Source of the DNA: Faecalibacterium sp. An121
GTDB taxonomy: Bacteria > Bacillota > Clostridia > Oscillospirales > Ruminococcaceae
Assembly: GCF_002160915.1 (NCBI RefSeq)
Contig: NZ_NFLM01000010.1
Coordinates: forward strand, 45,663 to 109,662
DNA: 64,000 nt
Reading direction: 5' to 3'
Part shown: piece after piece, positions 36,309 to 45,268 of the stretch
How positions within the stretch are numbered: position 1 is the stretch's first letter
Layout of the letters: each line of letters opens with the position of its first letter
The notes under the pieces: generated by a model
The model's database searches: none
Told to the model about the DNA's origin: nothing
The model's input: the letters and a program-made list of their open reading frames with translations, nothing else
Position numbers and translations under genes: made by a program

Positions 36309-37094
36309 TCAGGCCAGGCCCGCAGCCTGGGCGGTCAGGCGGCCCAGCAGCAGCACCAGCACCACCAGCATCATGGGGCGGATCACCTTGGCGCCGCCCC
36401 GCAGAGCCAGACGGCTGCCGATCAGGTTGCCCACGATGCCGCTGATGGCGCAGGGGATGGCGATGTGGAACACCACCAGTCCCGAGGCCAGATAGGTCAC
36501 CAGGCTGGCATAGTTGCTGGCCAGGTTGAGAAGTTTGGCGTTGCCGCTGGCCCGGCGCATATCGTACCCCATAAGGGTGCTGAACGCAATGATGGCAAAG
36601 GTGCCGGTGCCCGGGCCAAACAGACCGTCGTAGCATCCGATGCCCACGCCGATGGCCAGGGCCTGGGCTATCCTGGCCCGGGTCAGCGGACAGTCGCCGC
36701 AGTCATGGTCGGGGCGCTTCCACTGGGTCAGGATGACCACCGCCGCCACCGGCAGGATGCACAGCATCATCAGGCGCAGCACGCCGTCGCTGAGCCACAC
36801 GGCCAGATGGCTGCCCGCGGCGCTGCCCACAAAGCTGCCCGCCGCCGCCAGCAGGCCCACCTGCAGGTCCACCGCGCCGCCCCGGAAAAATTTGGCCGTG
36901 GCAAAGGTGGTGCCGCAGGCGGCGCTGAATTTGTTGGTCCCATAGGTATAGTGCACCGGCAGCCCCGCAAACAGGTAGGCCGGCAGGCTGATCAGGCCGC
37001 CGCCTCCCGCCGCCGAGTCCACCACCCCGGCAAAACCGGTCATACAGATCAAAAAGAGCAGCATCGGGCTGCTTACCGTAATATCACCCATCAT
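36309..37094 (-). CDS. TSUP (TauE/SafE) family membrane permease
   Basis: A 261-residue integral membrane protein with about eight hydrophobic helices. The glycine-rich VDSAAGGGGLISLPAYLFAGLP near residues 24-45 and YDGLFGPGTGTF (about 150-165) are the paired TSUP hallmarks. TSUP proteins export or import sulfite, sulfoacetate and related anions; the substrate is not deducible here. It is the last gene of the leftward cluster with the beta-lactamase-like protein, the dipeptidase and the NlpC/P60 protein. It might move an organic acid or sulfur compound freed by them, but that is only contextual. Confidence 0.88.
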   Translation of the reverse strand: MMGDITVSSPMLLFLICMTGFAGVVDSAAGGGGLISLPAYLFAGLPVHYTYGTNKFSAACGTTFATAKFFRGGAVDLQVGLLAAAGSFVGSAAGSHLAVWLSDGVLRLMMLCILPVAAVVILTQWKRPDHDCGDCPLTRARIAQALAIGVGIGCYDGLFGPGTGTFAIIAFSTLMGYDMRRASGNAKLLNLASNYASLVTYLASGLVVFHIAIPCAISGIVGNLIGSRLALRGGAKVIRPMMLVVLVLLLGRLTAQAAGLA

Positions 37095-37115
37095 GATCCT
37101 CCTCTGCGTTGTATT

Positions 37116-37997
37116 TCAAAACCGGCGCTCCGCTCCATCCGACGGGCCGGTCAGCCACAGGCTGCCCTCACAGGCCAGCACCTGGTCCAGCACCATACGG
37201 CTGACCCTGGCCCCATATACCATGGCCGGATGGGCGTTGTACTCGATGATGTCCTCAAAGTTCTTGTTCATCAGCACGATGACGTATTCCCCATAGGGGG
37301 TGTGGACGATGCCGCCGTCGTTGCGGCAGGCGTTCATGCTTCCGCTCTTGCTGGCCACCCAGATCAGTTCCGGGTCACCGGTCTCCTCGCAGTCCAGGTA
37401 GTAGGGCGGGAAATCGGCCGTCAGCATGGTGTTGTAGTGCTGGGCCCGGAAAATGGTCAGCATCTCCCGGCTGGCCTGGGGACTGACCAGGCTGCCCCGG
37501 GCCACCTGCGCGAACAGGCTGCCGTAATCCCGGGGCGTGGTGGTGCCCAGCTGGCTGTACCGGTCAAAGTGGAGGGTGTTGTGCAGCACGGTGTGCGCAA
37601 AGCCCAGCTCCCGGATGCAGCGGTTGATCTGGTCCAGGCCCAGGTAATCGATGATCATATTGGTGGCGATGTTGTCCGAGCAAATGATCATCAGGGTGGC
37701 GGCATCCTTCACCTTGAGGGCCGCCCCCACCCCCAGGGCCCGCAGCATCCCCGAGCCATCCACAAAGTGCTGGGGCTGGTAGGTGATCCGGTCCTCCAGG
37801 CTGGCCTGGCCCCGGCTGGCCTGCAGATACAGAGCCGCCAGGATGTAGGCCTTGATGGTGGATGCCGTTTCAAAGGGCTCGTCCGCCCCGATCTCCACCG
37901 TGTGCCCCCGCAGGTCGTCCAGGTAGACGCTCATCTGCCCGCGGTACGAGTACAGTTCGGCGGCGATCCGCTTTTCCAGGGTCATATTTTTATCCAT
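37116..37997 (-). CDS. Class A beta-lactamase-like serine hydrolase, cytoplasmic
   Basis: A 293-residue protein of the beta-lactamase/transpeptidase fold. Visible motifs are STIK (Ser46-Lys49), SDN (107-109) and KSG (217-219), in class A order. The omega-loop region before TTTPRDYG (152-159) is short, and I see no equivalent of Glu166, so efficient penicillin hydrolysis is doubtful. There is no signal peptide, unlike true secreted lactamases. The ATG at 37997 has GAGG upstream. It follows the dipeptidase by 34 nt. A cytoplasmic peptidase or amidase acting on cell-wall-derived peptides would fit the neighbours. Confidence 0.82.
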   Translation of the reverse strand: MDKNMTLEKRIAAELYSYRGQMSVYLDDLRGHTVEIGADEPFETASTIKAYILAALYLQASRGQASLEDRITYQPQHFVDGSGMLRALGVGAALKVKDAATLMIICSDNIATNMIIDYLGLDQINRCIRELGFAHTVLHNTLHFDRYSQLGTTTPRDYGSLFAQVARGSLVSPQASREMLTIFRAQHYNTMLTADFPPYYLDCEETGDPELIWVASKSGSMNACRNDGGIVHTPYGEYVIVLMNKNFEDIIEYNAHPAMVYGARVSRMVLDQVLACEGSLWLTGPSDGAERRF

Positions 37998-38031
37998 ATC
38001 GTTGTTATACCTCGTTTTTGTCCCGTATGTA

Positions 38032-39021
38032 TCACAGGTTTTCCTCAAAGAATCGCCGGGCGTTGCGCCAGAAGATCCCCTCCACCTGGTCCTCCGAGAA
38101 GCCCTCTGCCCGCAGCGCATCCGCCAGCAGGGGCAGTTTGGAGCAGTCGTCCATCTCCAAAGGGCCGCCGATGCCGTCAAAATCGCTGCCCAGGGCGATC
38201 ATCTCCGCTCCGCCCACCTGTCGGAAGTGGGCCGCGTGCTTTGCGATCAGGGCCGCCGTGCTGCGGCAGGCCGCCGGGTCGGGCTGGTCGTCCAGGAAGG
38301 CGGTGCAGTAGTTCAGCCCCGCGATGCAGCCCCGCCGGGCCATGGCCCGGATCATCTCGTCGGTGAGGTTGCGGCAGTGGGGAGCCAGGGCGCGGCAATT
38401 GGAGTGACTGGCCGCAAAGGGGCGGGTGCTGTGCTGCACGACGTCCCAGAATCCCTTGTCCGACAGGTGGCTGACATCCACGATCATGTGCAGCCGCTCC
38501 ATCTCTGCCAGAAAAGCCAGGCCCGTCCCGGTCAGGCCATGCAGGGTGTCCGGGGGGCAGGGCCACAGGAAGGGACCCTTCTCCTTGACATTGGAGGCTG
38601 CCAGCTGGTTGTCGTAGTTCCAGGTGAGGGTCATCATCCGCACCCCCAGTTCGTACAGGCGGCGCAGCACCCCCAGGCTGCCCTTGCAGCAGCCCCCCTC
38701 CTCCACCGTCAGCATGGCGCTGATCCTGCCGGCGTCGGCGTTGCGGCGGATGTCGGCGGCGGTGTACACCGGCGCGATGCGGTCCGGGTAGGCCGCCATC
38801 AGCTCCTTGAAGATGTCGATCTCCTCCAGGGCGGTCACCAGGGGGTCATCCTCTGCCCCCAGGTTCACAAAAGCCGCAAAGCATTGCAGCATATAGTCCC
38901 CCGCCTCCAGCTTGGCCAGGTCGATGTGCAGTCCATTGCGGGCAAAGCTGAGGGGCCGGCCCGCCTGCCGGGCATGGCGCAGCTCGCTGAGGGTGTCGCA
39001 GTGCAGATCCCAAACTTTCAT
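38032..39021 (-). CDS. Membrane-dipeptidase-like protein (family M19)
   Basis: A 329-residue binuclear zinc dipeptidase of the renal dipeptidase family. MKVWDLHCDTLSEL gives the first HxD metal site. The bridging Glu lies in LTVEEGG, and further ligand regions are DVSHLSDKGFWDV, ASHSNCRAL and GSDFDGIGG. Bacterial members cleave dipeptides, often with a D-residue at the C-terminus. No signal peptide is present. It lies between the beta-lactamase-like gene and the NlpC/P60 gene. The ATG at 39021 has a GGAAGAAC site before it. Confidence 0.92.
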   Translation of the reverse strand: MKVWDLHCDTLSELRHARQAGRPLSFARNGLHIDLAKLEAGDYMLQCFAAFVNLGAEDDPLVTALEEIDIFKELMAAYPDRIAPVYTAADIRRNADAGRISAMLTVEEGGCCKGSLGVLRRLYELGVRMMTLTWNYDNQLAASNVKEKGPFLWPCPPDTLHGLTGTGLAFLAEMERLHMIVDVSHLSDKGFWDVVQHSTRPFAASHSNCRALAPHCRNLTDEMIRAMARRGCIAGLNYCTAFLDDQPDPAACRSTAALIAKHAAHFRQVGGAEMIALGSDFDGIGGPLEMDDCSKLPLLADALRAEGFSEDQVEGIFWRNARRFFEENL

Positions 39022-39034
39022 ACCGTTCTTCCTT

Positions 39035-39994
39035 TCAGTTCTCCAGTACCGTGCCCACGGCGGTCAGCTTCTGGTCCAGGTCGGCGCGGTAGATGCCGCT
39101 GGCCGGGTCCAGGCTGTTGTACACCACGCCGCCGCTGGCCGCCGCCCCGGTGGAATGGATGTACAGCCCTTCCCCCAGATACAGGGCGATATGCCCCGGG
39201 AAATAAAGGGCGTCCCCCGGGCGCATCTTTTCCCGTGGGATGGAGCGCATGGGCCAGCCCGGCTTGATCTGGGCGTTGCGGTAGATCAGCACCCCGTTCT
39301 GCATATAGACGCTGCTGACCAGGCCCGAACAGTCCAGGCCGCTGCCGGCCCGGCCGCCCCAGCGGTACTGTGCCCCCAGGTACTTTCGGGCCGTCTCGCA
39401 CAGCGCCCGGCGGAAAGCCCCGGGGTCTCCCCCGTGCCACCGGTCCAGAGCGCGGCGCACCAGCTGCCCCGGCTCCACGCCCAGAGCCTGGGCCAGGGCA
39501 TCGTCAAAGGGCAGGCCCTCCCGCTGGGTAAAGACCGCGTCCTCCTCCCAGCACAGAGGCTCCAAAGACCTGTCCCACACCCAGGCGGCGCGGCCGTCGG
39601 CCAGAAGCACCCGGGTCCAGCCGTCGGGCTTTTCGGCACAGGGGGCCAGCCGCAGCCGGGCGCCCCGCTCCACCGTCAGCAGCGGGATGCCCGCCACCTG
39701 GGGACAGCTGAGCAGGTCGGCGGTGCGGGCCGCCATCACGGCGGGGGCCGCCAGATAGGCCTGCATCTGCTCCCGGGTCAAAAAGCGCAGGCTGTCCCGG
39801 GCCGCATAGCCCGGATACCCATAGAAGGTGCGCACCCGCACCATCTCCCCCGCGTCCTCCAGCACCTGACAGCTCTGGCCGTAGAGGCCCTGGTCCCCGA
39901 TGGCCGAGACGGTCTGGCCGTCCTGCCCCGGCATGGTGGGCTGGGGCAGGTCGTAAATGGTCACCGCCGGGCGGTCAAACACAGCATATTGCAC
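39035..39994 (-). CDS. NlpC/P60 cysteine peptidase with SH3-like domains (YkfC-like)
   Basis: A 319-residue protein. Two SH3-like segments (about 25-75 and 105-145) precede the NlpC/P60 domain with Cys222 (GLDCSGLV), His268 (PGHIALYLG) and His280 (IHSTG). The architecture matches YkfC-type gamma-D-Glu-mDAP endopeptidases, which degrade muropeptides, some inside the cell. No signal peptide is visible. The start is GTG at 39994 with AAAGGGGG about 10 nt upstream. A promoter lies at 40027-40055. It heads the cluster with the M19 dipeptidase, the beta-lactamase-like protein and the TSUP permease. Confidence 0.88.
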   Translation of the reverse strand: MQYAVFDRPAVTIYDLPQPTMPGQDGQTVSAIGDQGLYGQSCQVLEDAGEMVRVRTFYGYPGYAARDSLRFLTREQMQAYLAAPAVMAARTADLLSCPQVAGIPLLTVERGARLRLAPCAEKPDGWTRVLLADGRAAWVWDRSLEPLCWEEDAVFTQREGLPFDDALAQALGVEPGQLVRRALDRWHGGDPGAFRRALCETARKYLGAQYRWGGRAGSGLDCSGLVSSVYMQNGVLIYRNAQIKPGWPMRSIPREKMRPGDALYFPGHIALYLGEGLYIHSTGAAASGGVVYNSLDPASGIYRADLDQKLTAVGTVLEN

Positions 39995-40179
39995 AAGGAT
40001 AGCCCCCTTTCTTTGTTCAGGCCTTCATTGTAGCATTCCATACCGAAAATTGCAATAAGACACCCCCGGTCATTCGACAAAAAATCGCGGGTGCTGGAAT
40101 CCTGCCGTCCCATCTGGTACAATGGTATAAAGCCGCCACCGGCATCATCTTCGACTGGAACGCCGATCTGCGGCGGTGA
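39991..40179 (+). other. Possible coding relic between divergent operons
   Basis: An open frame runs from just after a TAG near 39990 to TGA at 40177-40179. Its end reads HLVQWYKAATGIIFDWNADL with codon choice like that of the genome. It has no ATG, GTG or TTG start in frame and overlaps the minus-strand promoter. It could be the tail of a lost gene or chance. Confidence 0.3.
40027..40055 (-). promoter_or_regulatory. Promoter of the peptide-hydrolase cluster
   Basis: On the minus strand TTGCAA (40050-40055), a 17-bp spacer and TACAAT (40027-40032), about 35 bp before the GTG start. Confidence 0.75.
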
Positions 40180-40198
40180 CCGGCGGCGCGGCCGGATA

Positions 40199-40226
40199 TT
40201 GACAAACCCTACCGCCGCGCTATAAT
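40199..40226 (+). promoter_or_regulatory. Promoter for the second ABC exporter
   Basis: TTGACA (40199-40204), a 16-bp spacer and TATAAT (40221-40226), about 50 bp before the start codon. Confidence 0.82.
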
Positions 40227-40277
40227 AAAGGGATCAAGCCCGGTCCGCCGGGCGAATACGCGGGAAGAAGGTATGCT

Positions 40278-42032
40278 ATGAACGATTTGAAACGTCTGTC
40301 TGGCTATATGGGCCCCTACCGCCGGGACATGGCCCTGGGGATGCTGCTGGTGGTGATCGAGACCAGCTTTGAGCTGGTAATCCCGGTGCTGATGAGCGAC
40401 ATCATCGACCAGGGCGTGGCCCGGGGGGACGTGGGCTGCATCCTGCGCATCGGAGTGGAAATGTCCCTGTGCGCGCTCCTGGCCCTGGTCACCGGGCTTT
40501 TGTATGCGCGGTATGCCGCCCGGGCCTCCTACGGGTTCGGCGCACGGATCCGCGGGGCCGAGTACGCCAAGGTGCAGCAGTACGCCTTTGGCAACCTGGA
40601 CCACTTTGAGACTTCTTCCCTCATCACCCGGATGACCACCGACGTCACCGTGCTGCAGAACGCCATCAACGGCGGCTTCCGCCCCCTGGTGCGGGGCCCT
40701 TCCATGCTGGTGCTGGGCATCGTCCTGTCCTTTATGATGAGCCCCCGGCTGGCGGTGGTGTTCTTTGTCTGCGGGCCGGTGCTGGGGGCGGTGCTGTTCT
40801 TTGTGGTGCGGCGCATCGCCCCCATGTACACCCGGCTGCAGCAGTCGATGGACCATCTGAACAACGTGGTGCAGGAGTGCCTCACCGCCATCCGGGCCGT
40901 CAAGGCCTTCGTGCGGGGGGAGTATGAGGAGGAGAAGTTCCGCCAGGTCAACACCGAGCTGATGGACACCAGCCTTTCCACCTTCCGCACCGCGGTGCTC
41001 AACCTGCCCGCCTTCCAGCTGACCATGTACGCCGCCATGGTGCTGATCCTCTGGTTCGGGGGGAACATGATCCTGCACGGCAGCCTGACGGTGGGCCGGC
41101 TGACCAGCTTCCTCAGCTATGTGCTGCAGGTGATGAACTCCCTGATGATGATCTCCAACGTCTTTCTGCTGATGACCCGCTCGCTGGCCAGCGCCCGCCG
41201 GGTGGCGCAGGTGCTGGACGAGCCGGTCGAGCTGACCAGCCCCAAACACCCCGTCACCGACATCCCCGACGGCGGGGTCCGGTTCGAGCACGTCTCCTTC
41301 AAATACCATCCCGACGCGGCGGAATACGCCCTGGCGGACATCGACCTGGACATTGCCCCGGGGCAGACCGTGGGCATCCTGGGCGGCACCGGCAGCGCCA
41401 AATCCACCCTGGTCCAGCTGATCCCCCGGCTGTACGATGCCACCGAAGGCCGGGTGCTGGTGGGCGGCCGGGACGTGCGGGACTACGACCTGACGGCCCT
41501 GCGGAACGCCGTGGGGATCGTGCTGCAAAAGAACGTCCTGTTCTCGGGCACGGTGCGGGACAACCTTCTCTGGGGCGACCCCGGCGCCGACGACGACGCC
41601 CTGTGGGATGCCTGCCGGGCGGCCTGCGCCGATGAGTTCGTGCAGCGGATGCCGGGCGGCCTGGACGCCGACCTCGGCCAGGGAGGCGTCAATGTCTCGG
41701 GCGGGCAGAAGCAGCGCCTGTGCATCGCCCGCACCCTGCTGAAAAAGCCCAGGGTCCTGATCTTCGACGATTCGGTCAGCGCGGTGGACACCGCCACCGA
41801 GGCGAAGATCCGCAAGGCTCTCGGCGCCCTGGAGGGGGTCACCAAGATCATCATTGCACAGCGGGTCACCTCGGTGATGGCCACCGACAAGATCGTGGTG
41901 CTGGAGGACGGGCGCATCCATGCGGTGGGCACCCACCAGCAGCTGCTGGCCGGCGACCCCATCTACCAGGAGATCTATCACTCGCAGATGAAAGGAGGCA
42001 GCCCCGATGCCGGCACGGCAGATCACCGGTAA
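40278..42032 (+). CDS. ABC exporter half-transporter, degenerate-site subunit (second pair)
   Basis: A 584-residue half-transporter with six membrane helices (about 15-310) and an ATPase domain. Walker A is GGTGSAKST (near 369), with Ala in place of the glycine before the lysine. The signature VSGGQKQR is intact and Walker B is VLIFDDSVSAVD (near 492), with Asp at the catalytic Glu position. It is clearly paralogous to the protein at 22185-23963. AAGAAGGTATGCT precedes the ATG. It overlaps the next gene by 26 nt and pairs with it. No dedicated regulator gene adjoins. The substrate is unknown. Confidence 0.93.
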   Translation: MNDLKRLSGYMGPYRRDMALGMLLVVIETSFELVIPVLMSDIIDQGVARGDVGCILRIGVEMSLCALLALVTGLLYARYAARASYGFGARIRGAEYAKVQQYAFGNLDHFETSSLITRMTTDVTVLQNAINGGFRPLVRGPSMLVLGIVLSFMMSPRLAVVFFVCGPVLGAVLFFVVRRIAPMYTRLQQSMDHLNNVVQECLTAIRAVKAFVRGEYEEEKFRQVNTELMDTSLSTFRTAVLNLPAFQLTMYAAMVLILWFGGNMILHGSLTVGRLTSFLSYVLQVMNSLMMISNVFLLMTRSLASARRVAQVLDEPVELTSPKHPVTDIPDGGVRFEHVSFKYHPDAAEYALADIDLDIAPGQTVGILGGTGSAKSTLVQLIPRLYDATEGRVLVGGRDVRDYDLTALRNAVGIVLQKNVLFSGTVRDNLLWGDPGADDDALWDACRAACADEFVQRMPGGLDADLGQGGVNVSGGQKQRLCIARTLLKKPRVLIFDDSVSAVDTATEAKIRKALGALEGVTKIIIAQRVTSVMATDKIVVLEDGRIHAVGTHQQLLAGDPIYQEIYHSQMKGGSPDAGTADHR

Positions 42033-43851
42033 AAAGCCCAAGGATTTTTGGGCCACCCTCAAGACCCTGCTGTCCTACATGGGGCGGCATAAATTCCTCT
42101 TCCTGGCGGTGGCGGTGCTGGTCACCGTCAGCGCGCTGGGCAACCTGCTGGGCACCTATATGATCCGCCCGGTGGTCAACAGCGTGGGCGCCAGGGACGT
42201 GGACGCTCTGGCCCGGGGGGTCATGGCCACCGCCGTCATCTGCGGCATCGGGGCCCTGGCCGCCTTCGGCTACACCCAGACCATGGTCTACGCGGCCCAG
42301 AAGGTGCTGTACGACATCCGCCGGGACCTGTTCGCCCACATCCAGTCCCTGCCGCTGCGTTTTTTTGACACCCAGCTCCACGGCGACATCATGAGCTATT
42401 TCACCAACGATGTGGACACGGTGGCCGACGCGCTGAACAACAGCTTTGCCATGACCATCCAGAGCTTCATCCAGATGACCGGCACCCTGGTGCTGCTGTT
42501 CGTGCTCAACTGGCGCCTGTCCCTCATCGTGGTGGTGGGCTATGCGGCCATGTTCCTCTACATCCGTTACAGCGCCAGGCGCAGCACCGCCTACTACACC
42601 ACCCAGCAGAAGGCGCTGGGGGACGTGAACGGCTACATCGAGGAGATGGTCAGCGGCCAAAAGGTGATCAAGGTCTTCAACCACGAGCCCGAGAACCTGC
42701 GTCAGTTCGAAGCGCGGAACGAGGCGCTGCGCAAGGCAGGCACCGGCGCCCAGAGCTATGCCGCCACCATGGTGCCCGCCGTGGTCAGCATCTCCTATAT
42801 CAACTACGCCATCGTGGCGGTGGTGGGGGGCCTGATGGCCCTGGCCGGCATGACCGATATCGGCAGCCTGTCCAGTTACCTGGTCTTTGTGCGGCAGGCG
42901 GCCATGCCCATCAACCAGTTCACCCAGCAGAGCAACTTCCTGCTGGCTGCCATGGCCGGCGCCGAGCGCATCTTTGAGGCCATGCACCTGCCCTCCGAGA
43001 CGGACGACGGTAAGATCCGCCTGGTGAACGCGGAGGAAAAGGACGGCGTCCTGACCGCCTGCGCCCACAAGACCGGACGCTGGGCCTGGCAGAAGCCGGA
43101 CGGGCAGCTGGTGCCCCTGCGGGGGGATGTGCGGTTCCATGACGTGACCTTCAGCTATCAGCCCGGCCACCCCATTTTGCAGCACATCAGCCTGTATGCC
43201 AAGCCCGGTCAGAAGATCGCCTTTGTGGGCTCCACCGGCGCCGGCAAGACCACCATCACCAACCTGATCAACCGCTTTTACGACATCGACGCGGGAAGCG
43301 TCACCTACGACGGCATCGATGTGCGGGACATCCAAAAGGATTCCCTCCGCCGCTCCCTGGGCATCGTGCTGCAGGACACCCATCTGTTCACCGGTACCAT
43401 TGCCGACAACATCCGCTTCGGCAAGCTGAACGCCACCCGGGAGGAGATCGTCGCCGCCGCCAAAATCGCCAACGCCGACAGCTTCATCCGCCGCCTGCCC
43501 CAGGGCTACGACACCCGCATCACCTCGGACGGCGCAAGCCTCTCCCAGGGGCAGCGGCAGCTTTTGGCCATTGCCCGGGCGGCCGTGGCCGACCCGCCGG
43601 TGCTGATCCTGGATGAAGCCACCAGCTCCATCGACACCCGCACCGAGTCCCTGATCGAAAAAGGGATGGACCGGCTGATGGAGGGCCGCACCGTGTTCGT
43701 CATCGCCCACCGTCTGTCCACCGTCCGCAACGCCAACGCCATCATGGTGCTGGAGCACGGCCGGATCGTGGAGCGCGGCGACCACGACGACCTGCTGGCC
43801 CAGAAGGGCGAATACTATCAGCTCTACAACGGTATGTTCGAGCTGAGCTGA
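42007..43851 (+). CDS. ABC exporter half-transporter, catalytic-site subunit (second pair)
   Basis: A 614-residue half-transporter. Six membrane helices (about 20-325) are followed by a linker insertion (about 336-372, starting VNAEEKDGVLTAC) and the ATPase domain, with Walker A GSTGAGKTT (near 408), signature LSQGQRQ and Walker B VLILDEATSSID with the normal Glu (near 533). It matches the 20279-22195 protein including the linker, so both pairs descend from one ancestral pair. AAAGGAGGC precedes the ATG. A bidirectional terminator follows. Confidence 0.93.
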   Translation: MPARQITGKKPKDFWATLKTLLSYMGRHKFLFLAVAVLVTVSALGNLLGTYMIRPVVNSVGARDVDALARGVMATAVICGIGALAAFGYTQTMVYAAQKVLYDIRRDLFAHIQSLPLRFFDTQLHGDIMSYFTNDVDTVADALNNSFAMTIQSFIQMTGTLVLLFVLNWRLSLIVVVGYAAMFLYIRYSARRSTAYYTTQQKALGDVNGYIEEMVSGQKVIKVFNHEPENLRQFEARNEALRKAGTGAQSYAATMVPAVVSISYINYAIVAVVGGLMALAGMTDIGSLSSYLVFVRQAAMPINQFTQQSNFLLAAMAGAERIFEAMHLPSETDDGKIRLVNAEEKDGVLTACAHKTGRWAWQKPDGQLVPLRGDVRFHDVTFSYQPGHPILQHISLYAKPGQKIAFVGSTGAGKTTITNLINRFYDIDAGSVTYDGIDVRDIQKDSLRRSLGIVLQDTHLFTGTIADNIRFGKLNATREEIVAAAKIANADSFIRRLPQGYDTRITSDGASLSQGQRQLLAIARAAVADPPVLILDEATSSIDTRTESLIEKGMDRLMEGRTVFVIAHRLSTVRNANAIMVLEHGRIVERGDHDDLLAQKGEYYQLYNGMFELS

Positions 43852-43857
43852 AAGAAG

Positions 43858-43895
43858 CAAAAGACCCTGCCTGTACCCAGACAGGGTCTTTTTGT
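43858..43895. terminator. Bidirectional terminator between the ABC pair and the two-component system
   Basis: AAAAGACCCTGTCTG-like arms (AAAAGACCCTGCCTG and CAGACAGGGTCTTTTT) flank a short loop, with A and T tracts on the two sides, between convergent genes. Confidence 0.85.
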
Positions 43896-43903
43896 CTGTT
43901 TTT

Positions 43904-45268
43904 TCACGCGGGCAGGTGCACCGTCACGGTCAGGCCGTGGGGCTGGGTCTGGGCGAAGTGCAGCCTGGCCCTGTGGGCCTGGACGATCTGGCGCACGATC
44001 CGCAGGCCCAGCCCATGCTCCGCCCCGCCGGGGACTGCCGCCTGGGTGCTGGCCACCGGCGCGCCCCGGTTCAGGCTGGCCAGCCGCTGGGGGCTGACCC
44101 CCACCCCGTCGTCCGTCACGGTGAAGCAGCAGCCGCCCCCCGCGTCCGGCGTCACCGACACGGCGATGCGGCAGCCCTCGGGGTTATGGTCGATGCAGTT
44201 GCGCACCAGGTTGAACAGCATCCGTTCCAGCAGGGCCCCGTCCCCTGCCACCGTCATCCGGCAGTCCGGGTCTGTCTCGGCAAATTCCAGGACATAGCGG
44301 TCGGGCAGGCCGCTGTTCAGCACTTCGCTCACCGCCTGGCGGGCCAGCTCCACCGGGTCCAGGGGCTTGCGCTCCACCGGCCGCAGGGCGTATTCCAGCT
44401 TGGTGGTCAGATTCAGGTCGGCCACCAGACTGGTCAGTTTTTCGCCCTGGCGGCGGATCACACCGGCCTGGCTGCGGGCCGCTTCGGGCAGGGCCGGGTC
44501 CTCCTCCAGCTGGCTGGCATACCCCAGGATCACCGACAGCGGGGTCCGAATGTCGTGGGAGATCCCCCGGATCCACTCGGCGCGGGTGTTGTCCTTCTGG
44601 GCGATGTAGGATGCGGCGCGGTTCAGGCTGGCGCTGATCTCGGCCAGCTCCCCCACCTCTTTCAGGGTCTGGGGCTTGCCGTCGGCCAGGCCCCGGATGG
44701 CGTTCAGGATGGGCCCCATGGCCTTTTCCACCCGGCGGGTGCTGCGGATGAACAGTCCCACCACCAGCAGAAGGTTTGTGTAAAAGATGGCGCTGGCCAG
44801 CACGGTCAGCAGGTCCATATAATCCCGGTCCAGCGAGACATAGTATTTGACCATCGACCCTTTGGGACTGCCCACCACCACCAGGCTGCCGTCCTCCTGG
44901 GCCCATACCGTCACCGGCCAGTCCTCCAGATACGACCGGCTGAAGCGGGCGATATCCCCTGCGGTATAGGGGTGGTCCAGCTCCGGGGGCAGCCGGTATT
45001 TCCAGGCCACCTGGCCGGCAGGGTCCAGCACCATGGCCCAGGCCTCCCGCTCATCCAGCATCTGCTGGCCCACCACATTCACCTTCCAGTCCCCGCCGCT
45101 CCCGGTCAGGTTGTCGCAGAAAGCGGAGATGGAAAAGGTGGTGGGAACGGTCATCTCCCCCACCAGCAAAAGCCCCGCCAGCACCGCCACATTGGCCGCG
45201 AACAGCAGTGCCAGCAGCCCCAGCGTGGAAAACACATACCGGCGGAAAAACCGCTCCACCCCGTTCAT
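43904..45268 (-). CDS. Sensor histidine kinase
   Basis: A 454-residue kinase. Membrane helices at about 12-36 and 152-174 enclose an extracytoplasmic domain of about 115 residues, so this sensor can bind an external signal, unlike the kinase at 16408. A HAMP-like region (about 175-225) leads to the H-box WIRGISHDIRTPLSVI with His238. The N-box NLVRNCIDHNPEG, VTDDGVGVS and EHGLGLRIV are present. Its start overlaps the regulator stop by 4 nt. It is convergent with the ABC pair. Confidence 0.93.
   Translation of the reverse strand: MNGVERFFRRYVFSTLGLLALLFAANVAVLAGLLLVGEMTVPTTFSISAFCDNLTGSGGDWKVNVVGQQMLDEREAWAMVLDPAGQVAWKYRLPPELDHPYTAGDIARFSRSYLEDWPVTVWAQEDGSLVVVGSPKGSMVKYYVSLDRDYMDLLTVLASAIFYTNLLLVVGLFIRSTRRVEKAMGPILNAIRGLADGKPQTLKEVGELAEISASLNRAASYIAQKDNTRAEWIRGISHDIRTPLSVILGYASQLEEDPALPEAARSQAGVIRRQGEKLTSLVADLNLTTKLEYALRPVERKPLDPVELARQAVSEVLNSGLPDRYVLEFAETDPDCRMTVAGDGALLERMLFNLVRNCIDHNPEGCRIAVSVTPDAGGGCCFTVTDDGVGVSPQRLASLNRGAPVASTQAAVPGGAEHGLGLRIVRQIVQAHRARLHFAQTQPHGLTVTVHLPA

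Noticed and set aside
37116..37997. Annotation as an antibiotic-resistance beta-lactamase
   Set aside because: There is no signal peptide and no visible Glu166 equivalent; only the fold motifs are supported.
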